A stretch of DNA of 64,000 nucleotides. It comes from Terracoccus luteus. GTDB lineage: Bacteria > Actinomycetota > Actinomycetes > Actinomycetales > Dermatophilaceae. The notes beneath the pieces were generated by a model. The model saw only the letters and a program-made list of their open reading frames with translations. It was not told where the DNA came from and made no database searches. Numbering within the stretch: position 1 is the stretch's first letter; each line of letters opens with the position of its first letter. The translations under genes were made by a program, and so were the position numbers. The stretch is taken from assembly GCF_003635045.1 (NCBI RefSeq), contig NZ_RBXT01000001.1, positions 2,666,001 through 2,730,000 of the forward strand, written 5' to 3'. Shown here one piece after another: positions 26,324 through 34,500 of this stretch.

Positions 26324-26842
26324 GTGGAGTTCGACGTCACGATCGAGATCCCGCGCGGCCAGCGCAACAAGTACGAGATCGACCACGAGACGGGGCGGGT
26401 GCGGCTCGACCGCTACCTCTTCACGCCGATGGCCTACCCGGCCGACTACGGGTACATCGAGGACTCCCTGGGCGAGGACGGCGACCCGCTCGACGCCCTC
26501 GTGCTGCTGCCCGAGCCGCTCTTCCCCGGCGTCGTCGTCAAGGCGCGCCCGGTCGGGATCTTCCACATGACCGACGAGGCCGGTGGCGACGACAAGGTGC
26601 TGTGCGTGCCCGTCGACCCGCGCACCGAGAACGTGCAGGACATCGGCGACGTCAGCCCGTTCACGCTCGGCGAGGTCCAGCACTTCTTCGAGCGCTACAA
26701 GGACCTCGAGCCCGGCAAGCACGTCGAGGGCTCCGACTGGGGCGACCGCGCGGCGGCCGAGAAGGTCATCGGCGAGGCGCTCGAGCGGGCCCGGGAGCAG
26801 GGCCTGTCGACGGCCCGCTGGGCCATGCCGACCGGTCACTGA
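26324..26842 (+). CDS. ppa: Inorganic pyrophosphatase
   Basis: The 172-residue family I enzyme hydrolyses PPi to drive biosynthetic reactions. [47 protein letters not shown] (with the metal-binding Asp cluster) and [16 protein letters not shown] are diagnostic. The GTG at 26324 has GAAGGGG 7 nt upstream. A strong hairpin at 26902-26935 ends the transcript. The length is typical of actinobacterial PPases. Confidence 0.97.
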   Translation: MEFDVTIEIPRGQRNKYEIDHETGRVRLDRYLFTPMAYPADYGYIEDSLGEDGDPLDALVLLPEPLFPGVVVKARPVGIFHMTDEAGGDDKVLCVPVDPRTENVQDIGDVSPFTLGEVQHFFERYKDLEPGKHVEGSDWGDRAAAEKVIGEALERAREQGLSTARWAMPTGH

Positions 26843-26901
26843 GGCCGTACCGACACCACGCACACACGGATGGGCGTCCGCGGCACCGGCCGCGGACGCA
26901 G

Positions 26902-26935
26902 CGACGGCCGCCACCCCGAGGGGTGGCGGCCGTCG
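26902..26935 (+). terminator. Terminator after ppa
   Basis: A perfect 15-bp stem (26902-26916 with 26921-26935) and a 4-nt loop lie 60 bp after the ppa stop. There is no U-tract, as is common in high-GC actinobacteria. Confidence 0.8.
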
Positions 26936-26986
26936 TCGTGTCCGGTGGCCGTCGACTGCGGGCCGTTGCCGGTGCAGTCAGGCGTG

Positions 26987-27004
26987 ACCGTCAGGCGTGA
27001 CGGT
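26987..27004 (-). terminator. Small hairpin after the 70-residue ORF
   Basis: ACCGTCA/TGACGGT (26987-26993 and 26998-27004) with loop GGCG begins at the stop codon of the minus-strand ORF. It is part of a GTCAGGCGTGAC direct repeat. Confidence 0.4.
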
Positions 27005-27216
27005 CAGGCGACCGAGCGCTGCTCGTGCTCGTTCTCGTTCTCGTCGAGCGAGGCGGCGGGCGACATGCGCGCGGGGAAGGCCGTCAGGGGCTCGACCCGG
27101 CCGGTGCGGGCGTCGCGGGCACGCTCGGTGCGCGGCACGTAGGTGCGGGCGGTGACGGTGGGCAAGTGGTGGGGGTTGCGTCCGGTCGACCGGACGATGT
27201 GAGCGATGGAGCTCAT
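27004..27216 (-). CDS. Small hypothetical protein divergent from the TetR gene
   Basis: The 70-residue frame starts at the ATG 27216 with AAGGAG 8 nt upstream, a proper ribosome binding site. The peptide is basic in the first half (GRNPHHLPTVTARTYVPRTERARDART) and ends with an acidic run (LDENENEHEQ). No domain is recognised. It is divergent from the TetR gene across the 139-bp region that carries the TetR-type operators, which suggests regulation by that TetR protein. A hairpin lies at its stop. Confidence 0.5.
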   Translation of the reverse strand: MSSIAHIVRSTGRNPHHLPTVTARTYVPRTERARDARTGRVEPLTAFPARMSPAASLDENENEHEQRSVA

Positions 27217-27284
27217 GGGCGGTCTCCTTGCTGGTCGTGCTCTGCGGTACTGGCTGGGAGGTACCCCGTGGTGGCGGTACGCTT

Positions 27285-27337
27285 AACGGAGAGCCACTCC
27301 GGTTCTTCCAGGACGACGATACGGAGAACTTCTCCGT
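27285..27337. promoter_or_regulatory. TetR-type operator sites between divergent genes
   Basis: A perfect 17-bp palindrome ACGGAGAACTTCTCCGT spans 27321-27337, just before the TetR gene (start 27356). A second, imperfect site with the same ACGGAG/CTCCGGT half-sites spans 27286-27303. Both are in the control region of the divergent 70-residue ORF. Confidence 0.65.
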
Positions 27338-27355
27338 TTAGCAAGGAGCAGGGTC

Positions 27356-28072
27356 GTGACGCCTCCCGGCACGACGAGCGCAGCCCGTTCGAAGCGGGTG
27401 CCGCGCACCTCGGAACCGCCTGTGGCACAGGCCGTCCCGCCGGATGCGAGCGACCAGCCCGACGTGACGGCCGTGACCGCCGCCTCGTCGGCGGCGACCG
27501 ACCCGTCCGCCCCGAAGCCCATGCGCGCCGACGCCCGGCGCAACTACGACAAGATCCTCGCCACCGCCCGGCTCGTCTTCGCCGAGAGCGGCGCCGACGG
27601 CTCGCTCGACGAGATCGCCCGCCGCGCCGAGGTCGGGCCGGGCACGCTCTACCGCCACTTCCCCACCCGCGAGGCGCTCGTCGACGCGCTGATGAGCGAC
27701 TGGGCCAGCCGGGTCGAGGCCGATGCGCGCAGCGCCGCCGAGGCCGGCGCACCGGCCCACGACACGCTCGTCGCCTGGTTCGGCGACCTCGTGGGACACA
27801 TCACCCTGCACCGCGGCGCGGCGGCCAAGATCTGCGCGGCCATGGACGACCCCACCTCCCCCATCCACGGCAAGTGCCGCGTCATGGGCGAGGCCAACCG
27901 CGTCGTGCTCGACAGCCTCGCCGAGCGGGGCGAGCTGCGTGACGACGTCGACCCGCACGAGATCATGCGCCTGCTCGGCGGCGTGGCGAGCGTCGTCGAC
28001 ACCTCCCGGGCCGACCACCTCGACGTCACGCCGATGCTCGGCGTCGTCGCCGACGGGCTCCTCGCCCGCTGA
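27356..28072 (+). CDS. TetR-family transcriptional regulator
   Basis: The 238-residue protein has an unstructured Ala/Pro/Ser-rich N-terminal extension of about 55 residues. The TetR DNA-binding domain follows (RRNYDKILATARLVFAESGADGSLDEIARRAEVGPGTLYRHFPTREAL region, helix-turn-helix at about residues 83-103), then a C-terminal ligand-binding helical domain. GTG 27356 is preceded by AAGGAG at 9 nt; an internal ATG at 27521 would remove the extension. The palindromes at 27286-27337 are probably its own operators. The ligand is unknown; the MarR/MFS pair downstream may or may not belong to its regulon. Confidence 0.88.
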   Translation: MTPPGTTSAARSKRVPRTSEPPVAQAVPPDASDQPDVTAVTAASSAATDPSAPKPMRADARRNYDKILATARLVFAESGADGSLDEIARRAEVGPGTLYRHFPTREALVDALMSDWASRVEADARSAAEAGAPAHDTLVAWFGDLVGHITLHRGAAAKICAAMDDPTSPIHGKCRVMGEANRVVLDSLAERGELRDDVDPHEIMRLLGGVASVVDTSRADHLDVTPMLGVVADGLLAR

Positions 28073-28115
28073 GCGGGCCCTCCGCGCCGACCGGGCGGGC
28101 CGGCATCCTCTCGTC

Positions 28116-28144
28116 TTGCGATACATAGATAATCTATCTATATT
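28116..28144 (+). promoter_or_regulatory. MarR gene promoter with embedded operator
   Basis: TTGCGA (28116-28121) and TATATT (28139-28144) are 17 bp apart. A perfect palindrome ATAGATAATCTATCTAT at 28125-28141 fills the spacer. TATATT ends 6 nt before the GTG at 28151, so the transcript is probably leaderless and autorepressed. Confidence 0.7.
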
Positions 28145-28150
28145 GGGGGC

Positions 28151-28684
28151 GTGGACGACCTCGACTCCCTAGGCAACGAGCTGCTGCGCTCGGCCGCCCG
28201 GCTCTCGCGCTGGGCCAGCCGCAACGCGCCGTTCGACGTGCCGTTCGCGCAGGCCCGGCTGCTCGCCCTGCTCGACGAGCTCGGCCCGGCCCGCGTCAGC
28301 GCGCTCGCCGTCGCCGACCACAGCAGCCAGCCGACGATGACGACCCAGCTGCAGCGGCTCGAGTCCGCCGGCTGGGTGGAACGCTCGGCCGACCCGGCCG
28401 ACGGCCGCGCGTCACTGCTCGCGCTGAGCGACTCCGGCCGCACTGCCCTCGACGGCGTGCGCCGGGCCCGCGTCGAGACCCTCGCCCCGCTGCTCGCCGA
28501 GCTCGACGAGGCCGGCGTGGCGCGGGTGCGCACCGCCGTCGGCGTGCTCGCCGACCTGCTGCGGTCGGCCGAGGACGCCGAGAACGGCGAGAGCGCGGAG
28601 GGCACCGACGCCGTCGACTCCTCCCCGGACGCCGCGGCGCCCACCCCAGGACTGAACCCCATCCCGACCCGAAAGGACGGATGA
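28151..28684 (+). CDS. MarR-family transcriptional regulator
   Basis: The 177-residue protein has a winged helix-turn-helix: VPFAQARLLALLDELGPARVSALAVADHSSQPTMTTQLQRLESAGWVERSADPADGRASLLALSDSG covers recognition helix and wing (about residues 32-100). Helices at both ends form the dimer interface. The C-terminal 40 residues are an acidic, disordered tail. The MFS gene starts 7 nt after its stop, so it probably represses a shared transcript through the palindrome at 28125-28141. Confidence 0.9.
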   Translation: MDDLDSLGNELLRSAARLSRWASRNAPFDVPFAQARLLALLDELGPARVSALAVADHSSQPTMTTQLQRLESAGWVERSADPADGRASLLALSDSGRTALDGVRRARVETLAPLLAELDEAGVARVRTAVGVLADLLRSAEDAENGESAEGTDAVDSSPDAAAPTPGLNPIPTRKDG

Positions 28685-28691
28685 CCACACC

Positions 28692-29906
28692 ATGTGGCGC
28701 CAACCCAAGACCGTCTGGTCGATCGCCTTCGCCTGCGTGATCTCCTTCATGGGCATCGGCCTCGTCGACCCGATCCTCAAGCCGATCGCCGACGAGCTCG
28801 GTGCCGGACCCTCGCAGGTCTCGCTCCTGTTCACCAGCTACCTCGCCGTCATGGGCGTGGCCATGCTCGGCACGGGGTGGGTCAGCAGCCGCGTCGGCGC
28901 CAAGCGAACCCTGCTCATCGGCCTCGCCCTCATCATCGTCGGCGCGGCCCTCGCCGGCAGCCAGGACTCCGTCGGCGGCATCGTCGCCTTCCGCGCCCTG
29001 TGGGGCCTCGGCAACGCCCTCTTCATCGCCACGGCGCTCGCGACGATCGTGGGCGCGGCATCCGGCTCGGTGAAGCAGGCGATCATCCTCTACGAGGCCG
29101 CGCTCGGCGTCGGCATCGCGACCGGCCCGCTGCTCGGTGGCTGGCTCGGCGGCATCTCGTGGCGCTGGCCGTTCTACGGCGTCGCCGTCCTCATGGCCCT
29201 GGCCTTCATCGCCACCGTGACGACGCTGCCGGCCACCCCGCCCGCCGCGACGCCCACCTCGCTCGGCGCGCCGCTGCGTGCGCTCGGCCACCGCGGGCTG
29301 CTCACCGTCGGCGTCACGTCGCTGCTCTACAACTTCGGCTTCTTCACCCTGCTCGCGTTCACGCCCTTCCCGCTCGCCATGGGCGCGCACGAGATCGGCT
29401 TCATCTTCTTCGGCTGGGGCGTCCTGCTCGCCGTCACCTCGGTGTTCGTCGCGCCCCTGGTCCAGCGTCGCTTCGGCACGATGGCCGGCATCGTCGGCGC
29501 CCTGCTCGGCTTCGCCGTCATCCTCGCCGTCATGGCGGTCGCCACCGAGAGCAAGACGCTGCTCGTCGTGTGCGTCGTCCTCGCCGGTGCGTTCCTTGGC
29601 GTCAACAACACGCTCATCACCGAGACCGTCATGAAGGTGGCCCCGGTCGAGCGCGGGGTGGCCTCGGCCGCCTACAGCTTCGTCCGCTTCAGCGGTGGCG
29701 CCATCGCCCCGTGGCTGGCCGGCACGCTCGGCGAGCGCTCGGTGCACCTGCCCTTCTGGGTCGGCTCGGGTGCCGTCTTCGCCGCCGTGCTCGTGCTGCT
29801 CACGGCGCGCTCGATCATCGGCGCGCTCGACCACGAGGACGACCACGGCGCCGAGCCGGTCGCCTCGCGCGTCGAGGCCGAGGCGCTCACCGTCGGCGAC
29901 GCCTGA
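28692..29906 (+). CDS. MFS efflux transporter under MarR control
   Basis: The 404-residue protein has 12 predicted helices and the MFS motif A-like loop GTGWVSSRVGAKRTLLIG between helices 2 and 3. GPLLGGWLGGISWRWPFY is the motif C-type segment of drug:proton antiporters, which supports export. A short acidic C-terminal tail follows. Together with the MarR gene it forms a classic self-regulated efflux operon. Substrate is unknown. Its stop codon begins a copy of the stop-associated repeat, and a hairpin follows at 29967-29995. Confidence 0.88.
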   Translation: MWRQPKTVWSIAFACVISFMGIGLVDPILKPIADELGAGPSQVSLLFTSYLAVMGVAMLGTGWVSSRVGAKRTLLIGLALIIVGAALAGSQDSVGGIVAFRALWGLGNALFIATALATIVGAASGSVKQAIILYEAALGVGIATGPLLGGWLGGISWRWPFYGVAVLMALAFIATVTTLPATPPAATPTSLGAPLRALGHRGLLTVGVTSLLYNFGFFTLLAFTPFPLAMGAHEIGFIFFGWGVLLAVTSVFVAPLVQRRFGTMAGIVGALLGFAVILAVMAVATESKTLLVVCVVLAGAFLGVNNTLITETVMKVAPVERGVASAAYSFVRFSGGAIAPWLAGTLGERSVHLPFWVGSGAVFAAVLVLLTARSIIGALDHEDDHGAEPVASRVEAEALTVGDA

Positions 29907-29950
29907 CCCGTCGAGAGGCCAGTTCCCGACGCCTGACCCCGTCGAGAACG
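29906..29950 (+). repeat. Stop-associated repeat, two units after the MFS gene
   Basis: ACCCGTCGAGAGGCC (29906-29920) begins at the stop codon, and ACCCCGTCGAGAACG follows at 29936-29950. The context CGACGCCTGACCC is duplicated, so the gene end itself appears copied. Confidence 0.75.
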
Positions 29951-29966
29951 CCGCCGGATGCCGAGT

Positions 29967-29995
29967 GGGACCGGACCTCATGGAGGTCCGGTCCC
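29967..29995 (+). terminator. Terminator after the MFS gene
   Basis: A perfect 12-bp stem (29967-29978 with 29984-29995) has loop CATGG. It sits between convergent genes and may act in both directions. Confidence 0.75.
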
Positions 29996-30022
29996 GCTCG
30001 CGTCCGGGTCGGCCCTCGGCGT

Positions 30023-30060
30023 GACCTCTCGACGGGGTCCATTCGACCTCTCGACGGGGT
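30023..30060 (-). repeat. Stop-associated repeat, two units after the second MFS gene
   Basis: GACCTCTCGACGGGGT occurs at 30023-30038 and 30045-30060, 22 bp apart, directly downstream (minus-strand sense) of the stop codon at 30072. Confidence 0.8.
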
Positions 30061-30071
30061 GGCGCGCGGGG

Positions 30072-31400
30072 TCAGTGGAAGGTGACGGGGTTGCCGGCCT
30101 GCATCTGGGCGTACTTCTCGGGGTCGGACTCGAGCGCCGCACGCCGGGCCTTGCGCCGGTAGCGCACGATCTGCATGACCCCGAGCGCCCACACGGGGTA
30201 CTGGACACACATCGCGAGGCGGAAGGCGTCGACGTCCCAGCTCGACGGCCCCGCCGGTGACACCCGGTCGAGTACGACGCCGACGAGGGCCACCGCGGCC
30301 AGCGTGGCGACGAACCCCCCGGTGTTGACGATGCCCGAGGCGCTGCCGATGCGGGTCGGCGGGTTGAAAGTGCGGGCGAGGTCGAAGCCGACCATCGACC
30401 CCGGGCCACCGACGGCGATGAGCACGACGAGCACGACGAGCAGCCACAGCGGCGCGCGGCCGGGCCAGGCGATGACGACGGTCCACGCCGTGACCGCGGC
30501 GGCGACGATGCACAGCACGAGCGTGCTGCGCGAGAACGGGAAGCGCACCGTCAGCGTGCCGATGACCGGGCTGCTCGCGATCGACGTGACGACCATGACC
30601 ATGAGCAGCACCGACGCCGTGCCGGGCGAGAGCCCCTGCCCCGACACGAGGAAGGGGAAGCCCCACAGCATCGAGAACATGTTCGACGAGAACTGCGACG
30701 TGAAGTGCGACCACAGCCCGAGCCGGGTGCCGGGCACGAGCCACGCCGCGCGCAGGGTGCGGGCGAGCGCCCGCAGGCGCAGCTCCTCGCGGTGCTGGTC
30801 GGCGTAGGGGCTGTCCTTGACGAGGAGCACGAGCGCCACCCCGGCGAGGATGCCGACGCCGGCGGCCGTCGCGTACGACGGGGTCCATCCCCACGTGTGC
30901 AGGGCGGCGGCGAGCGGCCCGGCGGCGGCCAGCGCGCCGAGCTGGCCGAGGACGCCGGTCACCTGCGTGACCATCGGGGTGCGGCGGGGTGAGAACCAGA
31001 GCGCGACGAGCCGCAGCACGGAGATGAAGACCATGGCGTCGCCGATGCCGAGCAGGACACGGCAGGCGAGGGCGGCCGCGAACGAGTCGACGAAGGCGAA
31101 CCCGAGCTGCGAGACCGTGAGCAGGGTCAGGCCGACGCCGAGCAGCCGCTTCGAGCCGAAGCGGTCGAGCAGCGCACCGACCGGCAGCTGCATCGCGGCG
31201 TAGACGAAGACCTGCAGGATGGTGAAGGTCGACAGCTGCGAGCTGCTGATGCCGAACCGCTCGGCGGCGTCGAGACCGGCGACACCGAGCGAGGTGCGGT
31301 GGAAGACCGCGAGCACGTAGACGGCGATGGCCGCGGCCCACACCGACCAGGCGCGGCGGCCGTCGAGCGCGAAGCGGAGCGCCGGGGCGCCGGCGGTCAT
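30072..31400 (-). CDS. MFS transporter
   Basis: The 442-residue protein has 12 predicted helices: WSVWAAAIAVYVLAVFHRTSLGVAGL is helix 1, and LPVGALLDRFGSKRLLG is the conserved loop between helices 2 and 3. FNPPTRIGSASGIVNTGGFVATL in the second half resembles anion:cation symporter or oxalate/glycerol-phosphate-type MFS proteins, but I would not assign a substrate. The ATG 31400 is used; the upstream frame is low-complexity. It converges with the MarR-linked MFS gene, and repeats of the same family lie after both stops. Confidence 0.86.
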   Translation of the reverse strand: MTAGAPALRFALDGRRAWSVWAAAIAVYVLAVFHRTSLGVAGLDAAERFGISSSQLSTFTILQVFVYAAMQLPVGALLDRFGSKRLLGVGLTLLTVSQLGFAFVDSFAAALACRVLLGIGDAMVFISVLRLVALWFSPRRTPMVTQVTGVLGQLGALAAAGPLAAALHTWGWTPSYATAAGVGILAGVALVLLVKDSPYADQHREELRLRALARTLRAAWLVPGTRLGLWSHFTSQFSSNMFSMLWGFPFLVSGQGLSPGTASVLLMVMVVTSIASSPVIGTLTVRFPFSRSTLVLCIVAAAVTAWTVVIAWPGRAPLWLLVVLVVLIAVGGPGSMVGFDLARTFNPPTRIGSASGIVNTGGFVATLAAVALVGVVLDRVSPAGPSSWDVDAFRLAMCVQYPVWALGVMQIVRYRRKARRAALESDPEKYAQMQAGNPVTFH

Positions 31401-31476
31401 GCCGGCACCCGTCGGCGCGCCGCGGGATCGGTGGGGAGGGTCGGGTCTGCTCCGGGGGTCGTCGTGGGCACCCGGC

Positions 31477-32973
31477 TCAGGCGCGCGTGGCGTCGGCCGC
31501 CGCGTCGGCGGCGTCGTGCACGGCATCCTCGTCGGCGACGGCGCTCGTGGCCGACGACTTCGACGAAGGGGCCTTCGGCACGCAGTCGACGATGGCCTTG
31601 GCGACGGTCTTGCTCATGTCGCGCTGGAAGACGCTGGGGATGATGTAGTTCGGGTTGAGCTGCTCGTCGGTGACGACCGACGCGATGGCCTCCGCCGCCT
31701 TGATGAGCATCTCGGTCGTGACGTCGCTCGCGCGCGCGTCGAGCAGACCGCGGAAGACGCCGGGGAAGGCGAGGACGTTGTTGATCTGGTTCGGGTAGTC
31801 GCTGCGGCCCGACGCGACGACGGTGGCCCGCTGGGTCGCCTCGTAGATGTCGACCTCGGGGTCGGGGTTGGCCAGGGCGAAGACAATGCGCTTCTCGGCC
31901 ATCTCGTCGATCCACTCGGGCTGCAGGATGCGCGGTGCGCTGACGCCGATGAAGACGTCGGCACCCTGCAGGCCGTCGCGCAGCGAGCCGGAGAGGCCGC
32001 GGGGATTGGTCTTGGCGGCCAGCTCGGCCCACGCCGGGGTCAGGTCGGCGTCCTCGCGGTTGAGCAGCCCGTGGCGGTCGCTCACGGTGACGTCCACGGC
32101 CCCGGCCGCGAGCAGCAGCTGCACGATGGCCGACCCGGCGGCGCCACCGCCGGAGACGACGATCTTGGCCGCGGCGAGCTGCTTGTCGACGCAGCGCAGC
32201 GCGTTGGTGAGGGCGGCGAGCACGACGATGGCCGTGCCGTGCTGGTCGTCGTGGAAGACGGGGATCGACAGGCGCTCGCGCAGCTTGGCCTCGACCTCGA
32301 AGCAGCGGGGGGCCGCGATGTCCTCGAGGTTGATGCCGCCGAAGCCGGGCGCGATGAGCTCGACGGTGCGCACGATCTCGTCGACGTCGGTCGTGTCGAG
32401 GCAGATCGGCCACGCGTCGATGTCGGCGAAGCGCTTGAAGAGCGCGGCCTTGCCCTCCATGACCGGCAGGGCGGCCTGCGGCCCGATGTTGCCGAGGCCG
32501 AGCACGGCCGAGCCGTCGGTGACGACGGCGACGGAGTTGCCCTTGATGGTCAGGCGCGGGACGTCCTCGGGGTGCTCGAAGAGGGCCTGGCTGACGCGGC
32601 CGACGCCGGGCGTGTAGGCCATGGCGAGGTCCTGGCGGTTGCGGATCTGCACCTTGCTCTCGACGCTGATCTTGCCGCCGAGGTGCAGCAGGAAGACGCG
32701 GTCGCTGACCTTGTGCACCCGCACGCCCTCGAGCGTCTCGACCGACTCGACGATCTCGCTCGCGTGGTCGGCGTCGCTCGCCGAGCACGTGAGGTCGATG
32801 ACGAGACGGTCCGGCTGCGAGTCGACGATGTCGAGGGCGGTCGTGATGCCGCCGCCGTCGGCCACCTTCATCGCGAGGGCGCCGATCACCGCCGGGTCCG
32901 TGCCCGCGTGGATGCGGATCGTGATCGAGTAGGAGGCGGTGGTGGCCCTGGCGCGCTGGATCGACTCTGACAC
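31477..32973 (-). CDS. NAD-dependent malic enzyme with N-terminal ACT domain
   Basis: The 498-residue enzyme decarboxylates malate to pyruvate. An N-terminal regulatory ACT-like domain (TASYSITIRIHAGTDPAVIGALAMKVADGGG, residues 10-85) precedes the malic domain: DLAMAYTPGVGRVSQAL, LGLGNIGPQAALPVMEGKAALFK, LEDIAAPRCFEVE and VFHDDQHGTAIVVLAAL. The NAD-binding domain has VVSGGGAAGSAIVQLLL. A Ser/Ala-rich acidic tail follows. The GTG start at 32973 is the first after the promoter area. ACT-bearing malic enzymes are likely controlled by small effectors; the effector here is unknown. Confidence 0.93.
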   Translation of the reverse strand: MSESIQRARATTASYSITIRIHAGTDPAVIGALAMKVADGGGITTALDIVDSQPDRLVIDLTCSASDADHASEIVESVETLEGVRVHKVSDRVFLLHLGGKISVESKVQIRNRQDLAMAYTPGVGRVSQALFEHPEDVPRLTIKGNSVAVVTDGSAVLGLGNIGPQAALPVMEGKAALFKRFADIDAWPICLDTTDVDEIVRTVELIAPGFGGINLEDIAAPRCFEVEAKLRERLSIPVFHDDQHGTAIVVLAALTNALRCVDKQLAAAKIVVSGGGAAGSAIVQLLLAAGAVDVTVSDRHGLLNREDADLTPAWAELAAKTNPRGLSGSLRDGLQGADVFIGVSAPRILQPEWIDEMAEKRIVFALANPDPEVDIYEATQRATVVASGRSDYPNQINNVLAFPGVFRGLLDARASDVTTEMLIKAAEAIASVVTDEQLNPNYIIPSVFQRDMSKTVAKAIVDCVPKAPSSKSSATSAVADEDAVHDAADAAADATRA

Positions 32974-33073
32974 GCTGGGTATGGTCCCACGACTCGGATG
33001 CCGGGTCGCGTCGAGTCCGAGGACCGGCCAGTAACCACCCGCTCCCGTCCACACCACCGGTGCTCGGCGACCT

Positions 33074-33103
33074 TTGCGCCGCGCCGCGGCCGGCTCGTAG
33101 ACT
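33074..33103 (+). promoter_or_regulatory. Promoter of the third MFS gene
   Basis: TTGCGC (33074-33079) and TAGACT (33098-33103) are 18 bp apart. Transcription would start near 33110, giving a leader of about 80 nt. Confidence 0.5.
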
Positions 33104-33129
33104 GGGGCCAGCTCAGGGATCCGGCGTCA

Positions 33130-33178
33130 CCTGTTGGGCGGGTAGGTGCGCACCCGCTCTCGCGTACCCCGCGACAGG
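33130..33178 (+). promoter_or_regulatory. Candidate structured leader (three-way junction)
   Basis: CCTGT (33130-33134) pairs with ACAGG (33174-33178). Inside are hairpins CGGGT/ACCCG (33139-33143 and 33152-33156) and CGCG/CGCG (33161-33164 and 33170-33173). GGAG of the ribosome binding site follows at once. No known riboswitch class is recognised. Confidence 0.4.
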
Positions 33179-33191
33179 ACCGGAGCCGCCC

Positions 33192-34442
33192 GTGTCACCC
33201 ATCGACAGCTACCGCCGACTGTTCGGCCTCACCGGCGCGACGTACGTCGTCGTCGCCTTCCTCGCCCGCCTGCCCCTGGCCATGAGCCAGCTCGGCACGC
33301 TCCTGCTCGTCACCGACGCCACCGGCAGCTACGGCGCCGGCGGCTTCTGCGCCGGAGCCCTCGCCGTCGCCAACGCCCTCGGCGCCACCTTCTGGGGCGG
33401 GCGCGCCGACCGCGTCGGCCAGCGGCGGGTCGTCGCCGTGCAGTCCCTCGCCGGGGCGGTCGCCATCGCCGTCCTGCTCCTCGTCGTGCACGCCCGGATG
33501 CCGTGGGGCGTGGCCGCCGTCGCCAGCGCGGTCGCCGGCCTCCTGCTCCCCCAGATCGGTCCGCTGGCCCGGGTGCGGTGGCGCCCCATCACCGCCCGCT
33601 CGGGGGCGGCCCAGCCCCGCCTCGTCGACGCCGCCTTCTCGTACGAGGGCGCCGCCGACGAGGCGTCGTTCGTGCTCGGGCCGGCCCTCGTCGGGCTGGC
33701 CGTGTCGGCGGTCAACCCCAGCGCGGCGCTCGTCGCCGCCGCCGCCGGCCTCGCCGTCTTCGGCACGTGGTTCGCCGTCCACGACACCGCCCGCCTCACG
33801 CACGTGGCGACCCGGGCCGCGTCGGGCGTCGCCGGGCGACTGCTCACGCCGGCGCTGCTGGCGCTGTGCGGGGCCCAGCTCGTCATCGGGGCGGTCTTCG
33901 GCTCGGTGCAGACCGGCACGACGGTCCTCGCCACCGCGGCGGGACAGCCCGGCGCCACGGGCTACTTCCACGCCCTGCTCGGGGTGGGCAGCGTGGCCGC
34001 GGGGCTCGCGATGGCCGGCCTCCCGGCATCCTTCGCCCTGCCCGACCGGCTGCGCTGGTTCGCCCTCGCCCTGCTCGTGCTCGCCGCCCCGCTGCTGCTC
34101 GTCGGCTCGCTGGGCGCGCTCGTGCCGGTGCTGCTCGTGCTCGGGTGCAGCGTGGCGCCGTACATGATCACGACGTTCACGCTCGGCGAGCGGGTCAGCC
34201 CGCCGGCGCGCACCGGTGCCGCCATGACGGTGCTGGCCGCCGCCACCGGGCTCGGCTACGCCCTCGGCGCGGCGCTCGCCGGTCGCCTCGCCGACCTCGG
34301 CGGGCACCGCCCCGCCTACGCGGTGACGGTCGGCGCCGCGGTGCTCGCCGTCGTGCTGTCGTGGGCGACCCACCGCGTGCTCACCCGGGCGCTGCGCCAC
34401 TCCGCCGAGGATGCCGCGCCGCCGGCCTCGGCGGCCGCCTGA
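33192..34442 (+). CDS. MFS transporter with a structured leader
   Basis: The 416-residue protein has 12 predicted helices; the conserved loop reads WGGRADRVGQRRVVAVQ. The SYEGAADEASFVLGPALVGL segment in helix 5 is typical of actinobacterial MFS proteins near the arabinose/sugar-efflux branch, without a known substrate. GTG 33192 has CGGAG 7 nt upstream. The unusual feature is the 5' leader of about 80 nt in a genome where many transcripts look leaderless. It is divergent from malic enzyme and is ended by the hairpin at 34469-34495. Confidence 0.85.
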   Translation: MSPIDSYRRLFGLTGATYVVVAFLARLPLAMSQLGTLLLVTDATGSYGAGGFCAGALAVANALGATFWGGRADRVGQRRVVAVQSLAGAVAIAVLLLVVHARMPWGVAAVASAVAGLLLPQIGPLARVRWRPITARSGAAQPRLVDAAFSYEGAADEASFVLGPALVGLAVSAVNPSAALVAAAAGLAVFGTWFAVHDTARLTHVATRAASGVAGRLLTPALLALCGAQLVIGAVFGSVQTGTTVLATAAGQPGATGYFHALLGVGSVAAGLAMAGLPASFALPDRLRWFALALLVLAAPLLLVGSLGALVPVLLVLGCSVAPYMITTFTLGERVSPPARTGAAMTVLAAATGLGYALGAALAGRLADLGGHRPAYAVTVGAAVLAVVLSWATHRVLTRALRHSAEDAAPPASAAA

Positions 34443-34468
34443 CCGCCCCCTCGACAGGGACGCAGAAA

Positions 34469-34495
34469 CGCCCCCCGGGAGACCCGGGGGGCGTC
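34469..34495 (+). terminator. Terminator between the MFS gene and tRNA-Thr
   Basis: A perfect 12-bp GC-rich stem (34469-34480 with 34484-34495) has loop AGA. It separates the plus-strand MFS gene from the minus-strand tRNA and could serve both. Confidence 0.85.
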
Positions 34496-34500
34496 GTCTG

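Noticed and set aside
29904-30074. Insertion sequence remnants near the MFS genes
   Set aside because: There is no transposase fragment, no terminal inverted repeats and no target duplication apart from the short repeated units.
33110-33191. Known riboswitch class (SAM, guanidine, SAH) in the MFS leader
   Set aside because: None of the conserved cores I know match; only the stem arrangement is supported.
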